Assembly (NCBI GenBank): GCA_044432925.1
Contig: JAWXUE010000029.1
Span: 1-16,311, forward strand
DNA from: JAWXUE01 sp044432925
Lineage (GTDB): Bacteria > Bacillota_I > Bacilli_A > Acholeplasmatales > Anaeroplasmataceae
Direction: 5' to 3'
Length of the DNA stretch: 16,311 nt
Positions within the stretch are counted from its first letter, which is position 1, and every line of letters begins with the position of its first letter. Positions 7,395 through 13,076 of this stretch are shown in pieces. The notes under the pieces are model-generated. The model saw nothing but the letters and a program-made list of their open reading frames with translations, did not search any database and was not told the origin of the DNA. The position numbers were made by a program, and so were the translations under genes.

Positions 7395-8288
7395 TTACCT
7401 CTTTCTCTCTAACCAATCTTGTAATTCTAGAATTTTTTTTGTAAATTCTGTTTTTGAGTCGAAACTCGGTATTTCCATTAGTAAACAATTTTTATTATTT
7501 ACTTCTTTTTTTATGATTATTATATTTTTAGCATCACTTTTAAATAATTCTTTATTAAAAGTAATAACTCCAAGTAAACTACATTTTGTTAATAACTCTT
7601 TAAACTTATCTTCTTTAACAAGTTTATCTGGTGTTAATAAAACCATATATCCATTGTCTTTAAGTGTATTTAAGTTGTAATCAATATTCTCAATTAAAAA
7701 TTCATCATCATTTAAATCACTAATTAATAAATCCATATTTGAAAAATAATTTGTTTTACAATCTTGATTATATACGTCTACTTGATAATCTAATAAATTT
7801 GCTAATTCACTACATACATTAGCTAAGTTAGTATCAATATCACAAGCAAATACATTAGCATTTTCATTGTTTAAATTATTTAAAAATGTAAATATTAAAT
7901 TACCTGTACCACAAAATGGGTCTAATAAATTAAATTTTTCATTAGGATTAATTAATTTAACACCAATAAAAGACATGATTTGTGCAATCTTATCAGGTGT
8001 ATGATATGCAAAAGATATGTTTTGTTCTTTGAATGCTTTTAATAAATGAATCATAAAACATTTTCTAATATCTTCAACACTAAAATCTATATCACTAACT
8101 TTAGAATATAAATCTTCTAAATAAGTTCTATCTTCTTCACTACACTCAAAAGTTATTTCACCTTCACTTAAATTTTTTGCTGTAGCGCAAATCAAATTTA
8201 AATAAGTATCTTTTTTTATATCATAAATTTTTTTAATAGATTCATCAAAAATATCATATAATAAATCTAAAATTTCTACATCATTCAT
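7395..8288 (-). CDS. ytxK: YtxK-like class I SAM-dependent methyltransferase
   Basis: Protein of 297 residues with an N-terminal helical part (about 1-95) and an N6-adenine-methylase-type Rossmann domain. Motif I is LLDPFCGTGN (121-130), and the acidic end of strand 2 is VFACDID (146-152). The place of motif IV, normally NPPF/Y in DNA methylases, reads LLISDLNDDEF (187-197), so the catalytic Pro-Pro is absent, as in other YtxK proteins (known family feature, from memory). The substrate is unknown. Adjacency to ackA (5 bp) matches the ytxK-ackA pair of B. subtilis and is the main reason for the name. Possible starts are GTG 8297, ATG 8294 and ATG 8288. I choose 8288, because AGGTGAT would otherwise overlap the start. 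Confidence 0.82.
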   Translation of the reverse strand: MNDVEILDLLYDIFDESIKKIYDIKKDTYLNLICATAKNLSEGEITFECSEEDRTYLEDLYSKVSDIDFSVEDIRKCFMIHLLKAFKEQNISFAYHTPDKIAQIMSFIGVKLINPNEKFNLLDPFCGTGNLIFTFLNNLNNENANVFACDIDTNLANVCSELANLLDYQVDVYNQDCKTNYFSNMDLLISDLNDDEFLIENIDYNLNTLKDNGYMVLLTPDKLVKEDKFKELLTKCSLLGVITFNKELFKSDAKNIIIIKKEVNNKNCLLMEIPSFDSKTEFTKKILELQDWLERKR

Positions 8289-8293
8289 TTTCA

Positions 8294-8313
8294 TCACCTA
8301 ATTAATTATATCA
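8294..8313 (-). promoter_or_regulatory. Compact promoter and ribosome-binding site of the ytxK-ackA-yihY-pdaA operon
   Basis: On the minus strand TGATATAAT (-10 at 8305-8310), five bases, then AGGTGAT (8299 down to 8293), then the ATG at 8288. The layout is the same as at rlmD and yidD. The predicted transcription start is near 8298, within the Shine-Dalgarno, so the leader is about ten bases. The poly-A/T tract of the gerW terminator lies immediately upstream, where a -35 would be. Confidence 0.65.
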
Positions 8314-8322
8314 CTATTTAAT

Positions 8323-8349
8323 ATAAAAAAAAAGAGTAATACATACTCT
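8323..8349 (-). terminator. Terminator of the ytfI-gerW unit
   Basis: On the minus strand AGAGTA (8344-8349), a five-base loop, TACTCT (8333-8338), then a run of Ts (8324-8332). The stem is only six pairs, but the T-run is long. The gerW stop codon (8348-8350) lies within the stem. Confidence 0.65.
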
Positions 8350-8734
8350 AAATTTTTTTCTCTATTGAAATATCTTTAAATAAGTCAGTAATCTTAGAAG
8401 TAATAGAAGGCATATAATCAATTACTTTTTCATATAAATGAGTTTGTTGTTCTAAGTGTAAAATGCGAATATCATTATTATTACATATTAAAAATGCAAT
8501 AGGAGTAATACTCATTGTACCACCTGTACCTCCACCAAAAGGATGCTCTAACTCTTTTACTTCTTGTTTGATTTCACTACCTCCAGATAAAAATCCAAGT
8601 CTTACTCTTGAAATAGGAATAACCTTTGTATCATCAGATATATGAATTGCCTCACCAATAATAGTGTTAACATCAATCATATCTTTAATACTTTCCATAC
8701 TAACTTTTAATAAAGTTGAAATTTTGTGATCCAT
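8348..8734 (-). CDS. gerW: GerW/YtfJ family protein
   Basis: A 128-residue protein of the GerW (YtfJ) family. In B. subtilis it is a spore protein needed for normal germination, but relatives also occur in non-sporulating Firmicutes and actinobacteria. The family core is fully visible: TIIGEAIHISDDTKVIPISRV (about 24-44), GFLSGGSE (47-54), the glycine-rich PFGGGTGGTMSITPIAFLI (65-83) and a C-terminal amphipathic helix with KVIDYMPSI. No signal peptide. Its ATG overlaps the upstream ytfI stop in TAATG, with AAAAAGGA before it, so the two are coupled. The ytfI-ytfJ pair next to ytxK-ackA repeats the Bacillus gene order, which supports vertical descent. Confidence 0.88.
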   Translation of the reverse strand: MDHKISTLLKVSMESIKDMIDVNTIIGEAIHISDDTKVIPISRVRLGFLSGGSEIKQEVKELEHPFGGGTGGTMSITPIAFLICNNNDIRILHLEQQTHLYEKVIDYMPSITSKITDLFKDISIEKKI

Positions 8735-9255
8735 TAAATCATATCCTTTTTTATTTTTATTATATTTTTGATATTAAAGATTGTACTTTTTAAAAATAGA
8801 ATTAAACTAAACTGAAAATCTATTTCTAAATCAATATCATCTTTTGAAGAAGGAATAATATAAAAAGATAAATTATTTTGTTTTTTAGTATTACTTATTA
8901 AATAACTTTCTAATACATTAAAAATAGAATAATAAACAGCATTTTTATAAATTGAAAATATATTATAGTCATTATTTTTCTTTACAATATTCAATTTATT
9001 AATTTGTACTTCACTTTTATTTACTATATTTTTTATTACATTGTAATACCCAACAGTTTTTTTAAAATCATTATAAGTAAAACGAGTTTCTTCTTTAATC
9101 TTATTTAATCCTTTTATAAACATATCATAATCAATATGAATATTAATTACTCCTACTTTAATATATACATCTGTATCATCAATTATGTTAATAATTTTAA
9201 ATCTAACTTCAGTAAAGAATATTAATATAATTAAAATTATTAATATAAGATACAT
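8734..9255 (-). CDS. ytfI: DUF2953 protein, YtfI-like
   Basis: A 173-residue protein starting with a hydrophobic helix (YLILIILIILIFF, about 2-14) that is followed by beta-rich sequence, including RFKIINIIDDTDVYIKVGVINIHIDYD. This is the usual start of DUF2953 proteins. The middle is charged and low in complexity. The C-terminus has DDIDLEIDFQFSLILFLKSTI, matching the family end. It is probably anchored in the membrane with the rest on one face. In Bacillus, ytfI lies directly beside ytfJ (gerW), as here, with stop and start overlapping by one base. The ribosome site is GGTGAT five bases before the ATG. The function of the family is unknown, but its constant pairing with GerW suggests a joint role. 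Confidence 0.78.
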   Translation of the reverse strand: MYLILIILIILIFFTEVRFKIINIIDDTDVYIKVGVINIHIDYDMFIKGLNKIKEETRFTYNDFKKTVGYYNVIKNIVNKSEVQINKLNIVKKNNDYNIFSIYKNAVYYSIFNVLESYLISNTKKQNNLSFYIIPSSKDDIDLEIDFQFSLILFLKSTIFNIKNIIKIKKDMI

Positions 9256-9260
9256 ATATA

Positions 9261-9278
9261 ATCACCATTTATATTATG
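9261..9278 (-). promoter_or_regulatory. Possible compact promoter and ribosome-binding site of ytfI
   Basis: On the minus strand CATAAT (9273-9278), five bases, TGGTGAT (9267-9261), five bases and the ATG at 9255. The hexamer has one mismatch to TATAAT and no TG extension. The string is almost the same as the one before yihY. It faces the yidD promoter in a 99-bp divergent region. Confidence 0.4.
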
Positions 9279-9329
9279 TTCTTATCAAAAATATTTATTC
9301 ATAATTAGTATATGTAAAAAGTAATTTTA

Positions 9330-9350
9330 TGTTATAATAAATTAGGTGAT
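9330..9350 (+). promoter_or_regulatory. Compact extended -10 promoter and ribosome-binding site of yidD
   Basis: TGTTATAAT (9330-9338), five bases, AGGTGAT (9344-9350), then ATG at 9355. It is nearly base-for-base the same as the rlmD leader. The predicted transcription start is near 9345, at the edge of the Shine-Dalgarno. No -35 is evident. Confidence 0.65.
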
Positions 9351-9354
9351 TTAA

Positions 9355-9618
9355 ATGAAAAAAATAGTTTTAAAATTAATAAATTTTTATCAAACAAAAA
9401 TAACAATATATACACCTAAAGCATGTAAGTATTTACCAACATGTTCACAATATGCAAAAGAATGTTATACTGAGTATAATTTTATATATGCAAGTTTATT
9501 AACAGTGTGGCGTCTTCTAAGATGCAATCCATTTTCTAAAGGTGGTTATGACCCTATTCCTAAAGTTAAGAAAAAATTAAAAGAAGAATCTTATTCAGAC
9601 TCTTCTTCATTTAAGTAA
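9355..9618 (+). CDS. yidD: Membrane protein insertion efficiency factor YidD
   Basis: Small peripheral membrane protein that assists YidC/Sec-dependent insertion of inner-membrane proteins. The 87 residues show the complete family signature: LINFYQTKIT at the start, ACKYLPTCSQYAKECY (23-38) with the paired cysteines, ASLLTVWRLLRCNPFSKGGYDPIP (46-69) with the third Cys, and a lysine-rich tail. It is not next to rnpA or yidC here, as in some other Bacilli. The last 28 bp overlap the end of cvfB on the opposite strand, so the Ser/Phe-Lys tail (SYSDSSSFK) is encoded by bases antisense to the cvfB C-terminus. Confidence 0.93.
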   Translation: MKKIVLKLINFYQTKITIYTPKACKYLPTCSQYAKECYTEYNFIYASLLTVWRLLRCNPFSKGGYDPIPKVKKKLKEESYSDSSSFK

Positions 9619-10445
9619 GTGTTTATTTCATCGAAATAAACTCTTTTTTCTTTATATAAGTTACCTAATGCTCTTTTAAATGCTTTTCTACTCATTGTAA
9701 AGTATTTAGCAATTTCATCACTTTGTGATTTAGCTGTTAGAGGTAATCTATCATTTTGTTCAATATAATCAATAATAACTTGAGCATCAGAATCAATTAA
9801 CTCTTCTTTAAAAGGGTTAAGTGTAGCTACATATTCATTTTCTTGTTTAGAAATAATAGTTGCTGATACTTCTTGCCCTAATCTATAAGTTTCTCTTGTT
9901 TGTTTAATCGGAATAAAAATATACGTACCTGTTTCAGTAATAGCATTATAAGCTTTTGGCGTCGCCCTAACAATAGTTACTTTAACAACTTCTTTAACAG
10001 CATATTCAGTTACTTCATTATACTTTTCTAGTATCTCTACTTTATTTAATAATTTAGCATTTAATCTATTTTGTTTGATTTTTAATCTTACTAAAACTTT
10101 ATCTCCAATTTGTGGCCATTGTTTAGGATCATCAGATAAATAATCCTTTGATAACAACATATCTTTAGGTAAGTTATTATCAACAAACACACCAAAACCT
10201 TTTTTAATCTCAACTACTTCAACAAAATCAGAATCTTCTAATGTAACAAAAGGAGTTTCTAAAGTAGCAGCAATTCTTTGTTCTGAATCATAGTATAAAA
10301 ATGCTTCAACTACTTCATCAATTTCTAATTCGCGGTTTGTTTGTCTGAAGTGAAGTAAAACTTCTTCTTCATCAAGACCTAACATATAACCTAAATCAGA
10401 TTTTCTTAATACCTTAAATTTTTGAGTACGTCCTACTTCAATCAT
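9591..10445 (-). CDS. cvfB: CvfB/YitL-type S1-domain RNA-binding protein
   Basis: Predicted cytoplasmic RNA-binding protein. Homologues in Staphylococcus aureus (CvfB) influence virulence gene expression, and the pneumococcal protein has three S1 domains plus a winged helix. The 284 residues fit this. There is an N-terminal OB-like part (about 1-65: RTQKFKVLRKSDLGYMLG). A second S1 domain follows (about 73-125: EVVEIKKGFGVFVDNNLPKDMLL). A third lies at about 145-212 (VKVTIVRATPKAYNAITETGTYIFIP). The C-terminal winged helix spans about 218-275 (IIDYIEQNDRLPLTAKSQSDEI and SRKAFKRALGNLYKE). The ribosome site AGGTG overlaps the stop codon of the 43-residue small gene upstream. It is the third gene of the gltX unit, and its 3' end overlaps yidD tail-to-tail by 28 bp. 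Confidence 0.9.
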   Translation of the reverse strand: MIEVGRTQKFKVLRKSDLGYMLGLDEEEVLLHFRQTNRELEIDEVVEAFLYYDSEQRIAATLETPFVTLEDSDFVEVVEIKKGFGVFVDNNLPKDMLLSKDYLSDDPKQWPQIGDKVLVRLKIKQNRLNAKLLNKVEILEKYNEVTEYAVKEVVKVTIVRATPKAYNAITETGTYIFIPIKQTRETYRLGQEVSATIISKQENEYVATLNPFKEELIDSDAQVIIDYIEQNDRLPLTAKSQSDEIAKYFTMSRKAFKRALGNLYKEKRVYFDEINTYLNEEESE

Positions 10446-10453
10446 AAATTCAC

Positions 10454-10585
10454 CTAGTTTCTATCGCCATCTTTGTAGTTGCGATCTGTTTGTTTTAAGT
10501 ATTCTTCTTTTAAATTAGTATTTTTCTTTGTATTTGATTCATACTTCTTTAATAATTCTTTTTCTTTTTGTGATAATTCTTTCAT
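10454..10585 (-). CDS. Small 43-residue charged protein between gltX and cvfB
   Basis: An ATG at 10585 overlaps the gltX stop codon as TAATG and opens 43 codons ending in TAG at 10454-10456. The peptide starts MKELSQKEKELLKKYE and ends RNYKDGDRN. Twenty-one of 43 residues are charged (12 basic, 9 acidic), with no hydrophobic core, and the first half should form an amphipathic helix. No own Shine-Dalgarno is clear, so translation would depend on coupling to gltX. Its stop codon is part of the cvfB ribosome-binding site. The gap between gltX and cvfB is filled exactly by this frame, which argues that it is a real gene. I do not recognise it; it might bind RNA or a ribosomal partner, but that is speculation. 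Confidence 0.65.
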   Translation of the reverse strand: MKELSQKEKELLKKYESNTKKNTNLKEEYLKQTDRNYKDGDRN

Positions 10586-12222
10586 TATTTATACATACCA
10601 ATTCTTCTTAATTTCTCTTCTTTAGATAAAACTAAGATAATATCATCAAGTGATATACCATGTTCTTGATTAGTTAATAATAATCTTAAACCTTTATAGA
10701 AATTAAACACAACACCTTTATAAGCCTCAGGGTCTTTAGCAAATTTCTTTTTATCAACATATCCTAATTTTTTTGAAATATCTTTTAATGTTTCTTCTGT
10801 ATCATTAGTGAAGTAATTTATTATTTCAGAAATAACTTCTTCTTGATGTTCTAGTTTAATATTTTCATTTAATAATTCTTTATTTATATTACTTTCAAAT
10901 ACATCATTATATAAAGGTCCAAACATATGCATGAAATCACTATAACAAACCATATCTTTTCTTTTTTCATTTGATAAAGGTCCTTGAGTTGATAATAATC
11001 TTTTTACAAAATCAACATCAGAATTTATTCTATTTAAAACTTCTTTATCATATTTCATTGCCCATTTAACTAAATTATTAAAATTATCTTCTAGAGAAAT
11101 ATTATAGATAATTTCAGAACTTATGCTGTTTAACTTAACTATATCATATAAAGAACCACTTCTTGACATATTATCAAAATCAACTTTATATTCCATTAAA
11201 TCTCTATCAATATTATTTAAATACCATTCTTCAAAATTTGAATTAATTAAAGTAAGTATATAAGCATATACAGCTCTAATTGGATAACCTTTTTCTAAAT
11301 AGAATTCTGCACTTGATTCAGGGTCTTTTCTTTTTGATAATTTTCTTCTAGATTCTCCATCTAACTTCATAATCGGAGCAACGTGAGCAAATGTTGGTAA
11401 ATCGAATTCTAAGGCAGAGAATAGTTGTAAATGAACTGGAATACTAGATAACCATTCATCCCCTCTAATAACGATTGTAGTACCCATTAAATGGTCATCA
11501 CATGCATGTGCGAAGTGATAAGTAGGAATTGAATTTTCTTTTAATAAAACAAAGTCATTAACGTTGTTTTCCATTTCAACAAATCCTTTGATTCTATCAT
11601 CAAAAGATACACGTTCTTCAATATCATCAGGAACTCTAAATCTTAATACAAATTTATTATTATTTTCTTTTAACTTATTTTTAATAACATCTAATTTAGC
11701 ATCTCTATAAATAGCATATTGTTTATAATATCCAGGAGTTTTATTTTGTGATGTTTGTTTATCTCTGATATCTTGCAATTCTTCTTCAGTGGCAAAACAT
11801 GGATATGCAAATCCTTGTTCAACTAAATACTTAGCTAATATATGGTAGTATCCTAATCTTTCTGATTGGATATAAGAACCATAATTTCCTATTTGTTCAT
11901 TCTCAGAAATTACACCTTCATCAATTTTAATACCAAACTCTTTAAAACAATCACATATAATTTGCTTTGAGTTTTCTACTTCTCTTTTCTTATCAGTATC
12001 TTCTATTCTTAAAATAAATACACCATCTTCACTTTGTTTAGCAATGAAATAATCAATTAATGCTGTATAAACACCACCAATGTGCAAAAACCCAGTAGGG
12101 CTTGGTGCGAATCTTGTTACTGTTGTTTTATATTCTCTTTTAGTGTTACTTTTTATTAACTGATCTCTTGTTATATTAACATCAGGAAATAATAAATTTG
12201 CTAGTTCGATTGTATTTTTCAT
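10585..12222 (-). CDS. gltX: Glutamyl-tRNA synthetase
   Basis: Class I aminoacyl-tRNA synthetase that charges tRNA with glutamate. The 545 residues start with an extension of about 30 residues before the catalytic Rossmann fold, as in the longer clostridial-type enzymes (about 550 residues). Motifs are RFAPSPTGFLHIGG (37-50, HIGH-type), LRIEDTDKKREVE (71-83), YHFAHACDDHLMGTTIVIRGDEWL (235-258) and KLSKR (294-298, KMSKS-type). The C-terminal anticodon-binding part is helical. Whether it also charges tRNA-Gln for GatCAB cannot be seen from this window. ATG at 12222 with AGGTG upstream is the start. It is the first gene of gltX, small protein, cvfB, driven by the extended -10 at 12253-12261. No T-box leader fits in the roughly 24-base leader. 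Confidence 0.95.
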   Translation of the reverse strand: MKNTIELANLLFPDVNITRDQLIKSNTKREYKTTVTRFAPSPTGFLHIGGVYTALIDYFIAKQSEDGVFILRIEDTDKKREVENSKQIICDCFKEFGIKIDEGVISENEQIGNYGSYIQSERLGYYHILAKYLVEQGFAYPCFATEEELQDIRDKQTSQNKTPGYYKQYAIYRDAKLDVIKNKLKENNNKFVLRFRVPDDIEERVSFDDRIKGFVEMENNVNDFVLLKENSIPTYHFAHACDDHLMGTTIVIRGDEWLSSIPVHLQLFSALEFDLPTFAHVAPIMKLDGESRRKLSKRKDPESSAEFYLEKGYPIRAVYAYILTLINSNFEEWYLNNIDRDLMEYKVDFDNMSRSGSLYDIVKLNSISSEIIYNISLEDNFNNLVKWAMKYDKEVLNRINSDVDFVKRLLSTQGPLSNEKRKDMVCYSDFMHMFGPLYNDVFESNINKELLNENIKLEHQEEVISEIINYFTNDTEETLKDISKKLGYVDKKKFAKDPEAYKGVVFNFYKGLRLLLTNQEHGISLDDIILVLSKEEKLRRIGMYK

Positions 12223-12252
12223 ATAATTACCACCTTTGTATATTTTGATAAT

Positions 12253-12261
12253 ATTATACCA
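12253..12261 (-). promoter_or_regulatory. Extended -10 promoter of gltX
   Basis: On the minus strand TGGTATAAT (-10 hexamer at 12253-12258). No good -35 is seen. The predicted start is near 12246, leaving about 24 bases before the ATG. It lies just after the terminator of the tRNA cluster, so gltX has an independent start despite facing the same way as the tRNAs. Confidence 0.6.
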
Positions 12262-12283
12262 TAAAAACGCATAATATTTAAGT

Positions 12284-12318
12284 ATAAAAAAATAAAAACC
12301 AATCTATTTCTAGATTGG
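12284..12318 (-). terminator. Terminator of the six-tRNA cluster
   Basis: On the minus strand CCAATCTA (12311-12318), loop GAAA, TAGATTGG (12299-12306), then TTTTTATTTTTTT. An eight-pair stem with a GNRA-type loop and a long T-run, 11 bases after the last tRNA-Gly. Confidence 0.88.
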
Positions 12319-12329
12319 ATTAATTCTAA

Positions 12330-12403
12330 TGGAGCGAGTGATGAGAATCGAACTCACACAATCAGCTTGGAAGGCTGAGGTTCTACCATTAAACTACACT
12401 CGC
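12330..12403 (-). tRNA. tRNA-Gly(TCC), copy 2
   Basis: Complete 74-base cloverleaf including an encoded CCA. Acceptor stem GCGAGTG/CACTCGC, anticodon loop CTTCCAA (anticodon TCC), T-loop TTCGATT, U73 discriminator as usual for bacterial tRNA-Gly. It is identical base for base to the copy at 12425-12498. Confidence 0.97.
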
Positions 12404-12424
12404 AGTTTGCAATAATTTAAATAA

Positions 12425-12498
12425 TGGAGCGAGTGATGAGAATCGAACTCACACAATCAGCTTGGAAGGCTGAGGTTCTACCATTAAACTACACTCGC
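12425..12498 (-). tRNA. tRNA-Gly(TCC), copy 1
   Basis: Same 74-base sequence as the next copy downstream, with a 21-base AT-rich spacer between them. It is the first gene after the internal promoter at 12518-12546. Confidence 0.97.
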
Positions 12499-12517
12499 GT
12501 TTAATTATTGCTTGTTT

Positions 12518-12546
12518 ATTATAACAAATGATTTATAATATGTCAA
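12518..12546 (-). promoter_or_regulatory. Internal perfect-consensus promoter for the two tRNA-Gly genes
   Basis: On the minus strand TTGACA (12541-12546), 17 bases ending in TGT, TATAAT (12518-12523). Both hexamers are perfect and the extension is present. The bases after the -10 (AAACAAGCA) equal those of the cluster promoter at 12927-12955. Confidence 0.9.
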
Positions 12547-12558
12547 CTATATTATAAA

Positions 12559-12635
12559 TGGTCGGGATGACAGGATTTGAACCTGCGACCTCCTGGTCCC
12601 AAACCAGGCGCTCTACCAAGCTAAGCTACATCCCG
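12559..12635 (-). tRNA. tRNA-Pro(TGG)
   Basis: Complete 77-base gene with encoded CCA. Acceptor CGGGATG/CATCCCG, anticodon stem CCTGG with loop TTTGGGA (anticodon TGG), discriminator A. With wobble it can read all four Pro codons. Confidence 0.97.
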
Positions 12636-12645
12636 AGTTAAAAAG

Positions 12646-12722
12646 TGGCGCATCCAAGAGGACTCGAACCCCTAACCTTTTGATCCGTAGTCAAACGATC
12701 TATCCAATTGATCTATGGATGC
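12646..12722 (-). tRNA. tRNA-Arg(ACG)
   Basis: Complete 77-base gene with CCA. Acceptor GCATCCA/TGGATGC, anticodon loop CTACGGA (anticodon ACG, expected to be edited to inosine by TadA), discriminator G. Confidence 0.97.
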
Positions 12723-12727
12723 ATAAA

Positions 12728-12804
12728 TGGCGGTATGGACGGGACTCGAACCCGCGATCTCCAGTGTGACAGACTGACATGTTAACCAACTACACCACCA
12801 AACC
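12728..12804 (-). tRNA. tRNA-Asp(GTC)
   Basis: Complete 77-base gene with CCA. Anticodon stem TCAGT/ACTGG with loop CTGTCAC (anticodon GTC), discriminator G as required for Asp. The acceptor stem GGTTTGG/CCATACC has a U-U mismatch at 4-69; all other helices pair. Confidence 0.95.
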
Positions 12805-12830
12805 GCATTGAAATACTTTACAAAAAGAAA

Positions 12831-12904
12831 TGGAGGCCCCGACCGGATTTGAACCGATGGTGGAGCAGTTGCAGTGCTCTGCCTTACCACTTGGCTACAA
12901 GGCC
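12831..12904 (-). tRNA. tRNA-Cys(GCA)
   Basis: Complete 74-base gene with CCA, the first of the cluster. Acceptor GGCCTTG/CGGGGCC with two G-U pairs, anticodon stem GAGCA/TGCTC, loop CTGCAAC (anticodon GCA), U73 as required for Cys. Confidence 0.97.
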
Positions 12905-12926
12905 CTGTTTATCTTCGTGCTTGTTT

Positions 12927-12955
12927 ATTATAGCAATTTACAACGCAATTGTCAA
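12927..12955 (-). promoter_or_regulatory. Perfect-consensus promoter of the six-tRNA cluster
   Basis: On the minus strand TTGACA (12950-12955), 17-base spacer ending in TGC, TATAAT (12927-12932). Upstream lies an A/T tract (AAATATATAAAAAAATA) fit for an UP element. The tRNA-Cys 5' end follows 22 bases after the -10. Confidence 0.93.
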
Positions 12956-13076
12956 TATTTTTTTATATATTTATTAAGTAAAATATTACTTTATTACAAT
13001 TATTAAATTAGTCCTTGAAAAAAATTACTAATGACATTATATTTTTTTGATAATAATGTTGTAAATAAAGGATTTA
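12956..13076. other. AT-rich intergenic stretch without a gene
   Basis: No reading frame with a ribosome site, no clear hairpin and no convincing terminator for the orphan gene at 13077. The end nearest the promoter may act as its UP element. Transcripts from 13077-13778 may therefore run into the tRNA cluster. Confidence 0.5.

Noticed and set aside
7390..7488. N-terminal extension of AckA by 33 residues
   Set aside because: It overlaps ytxK coding sequence and does not match the conserved acetate kinase start at MGKIIAVNAGSSS.
8463..8645. Plus-strand open frame within gerW
   Set aside because: Antisense to the conserved glycine-rich core of GerW; no ribosome site.
9581..9607. Possible hairpin AAGAAGA with TCTTCTT at the yidD-cvfB overlap
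   Set aside because: Thirteen-base loop, A/T-G weak stem and no T-run on either side; explained by Glu/Ser codons of both genes.
12223..12252. Possible T-box leader for gltX
   Set aside because: The leader from the predicted start is only about 24 bases, far too short for a T-box.
12672..12890. Open frame of 72 codons on the minus strand
   Set aside because: It lies across the tRNA-Arg, tRNA-Asp and tRNA-Cys genes, which explain the sequence fully; it has no ribosome site.
12956..13076. Possible attachment site or inserted element beside the tRNA cluster
   Set aside because: No direct repeat of a tRNA 3' end, integrase or inverted repeats could be found in the interval.
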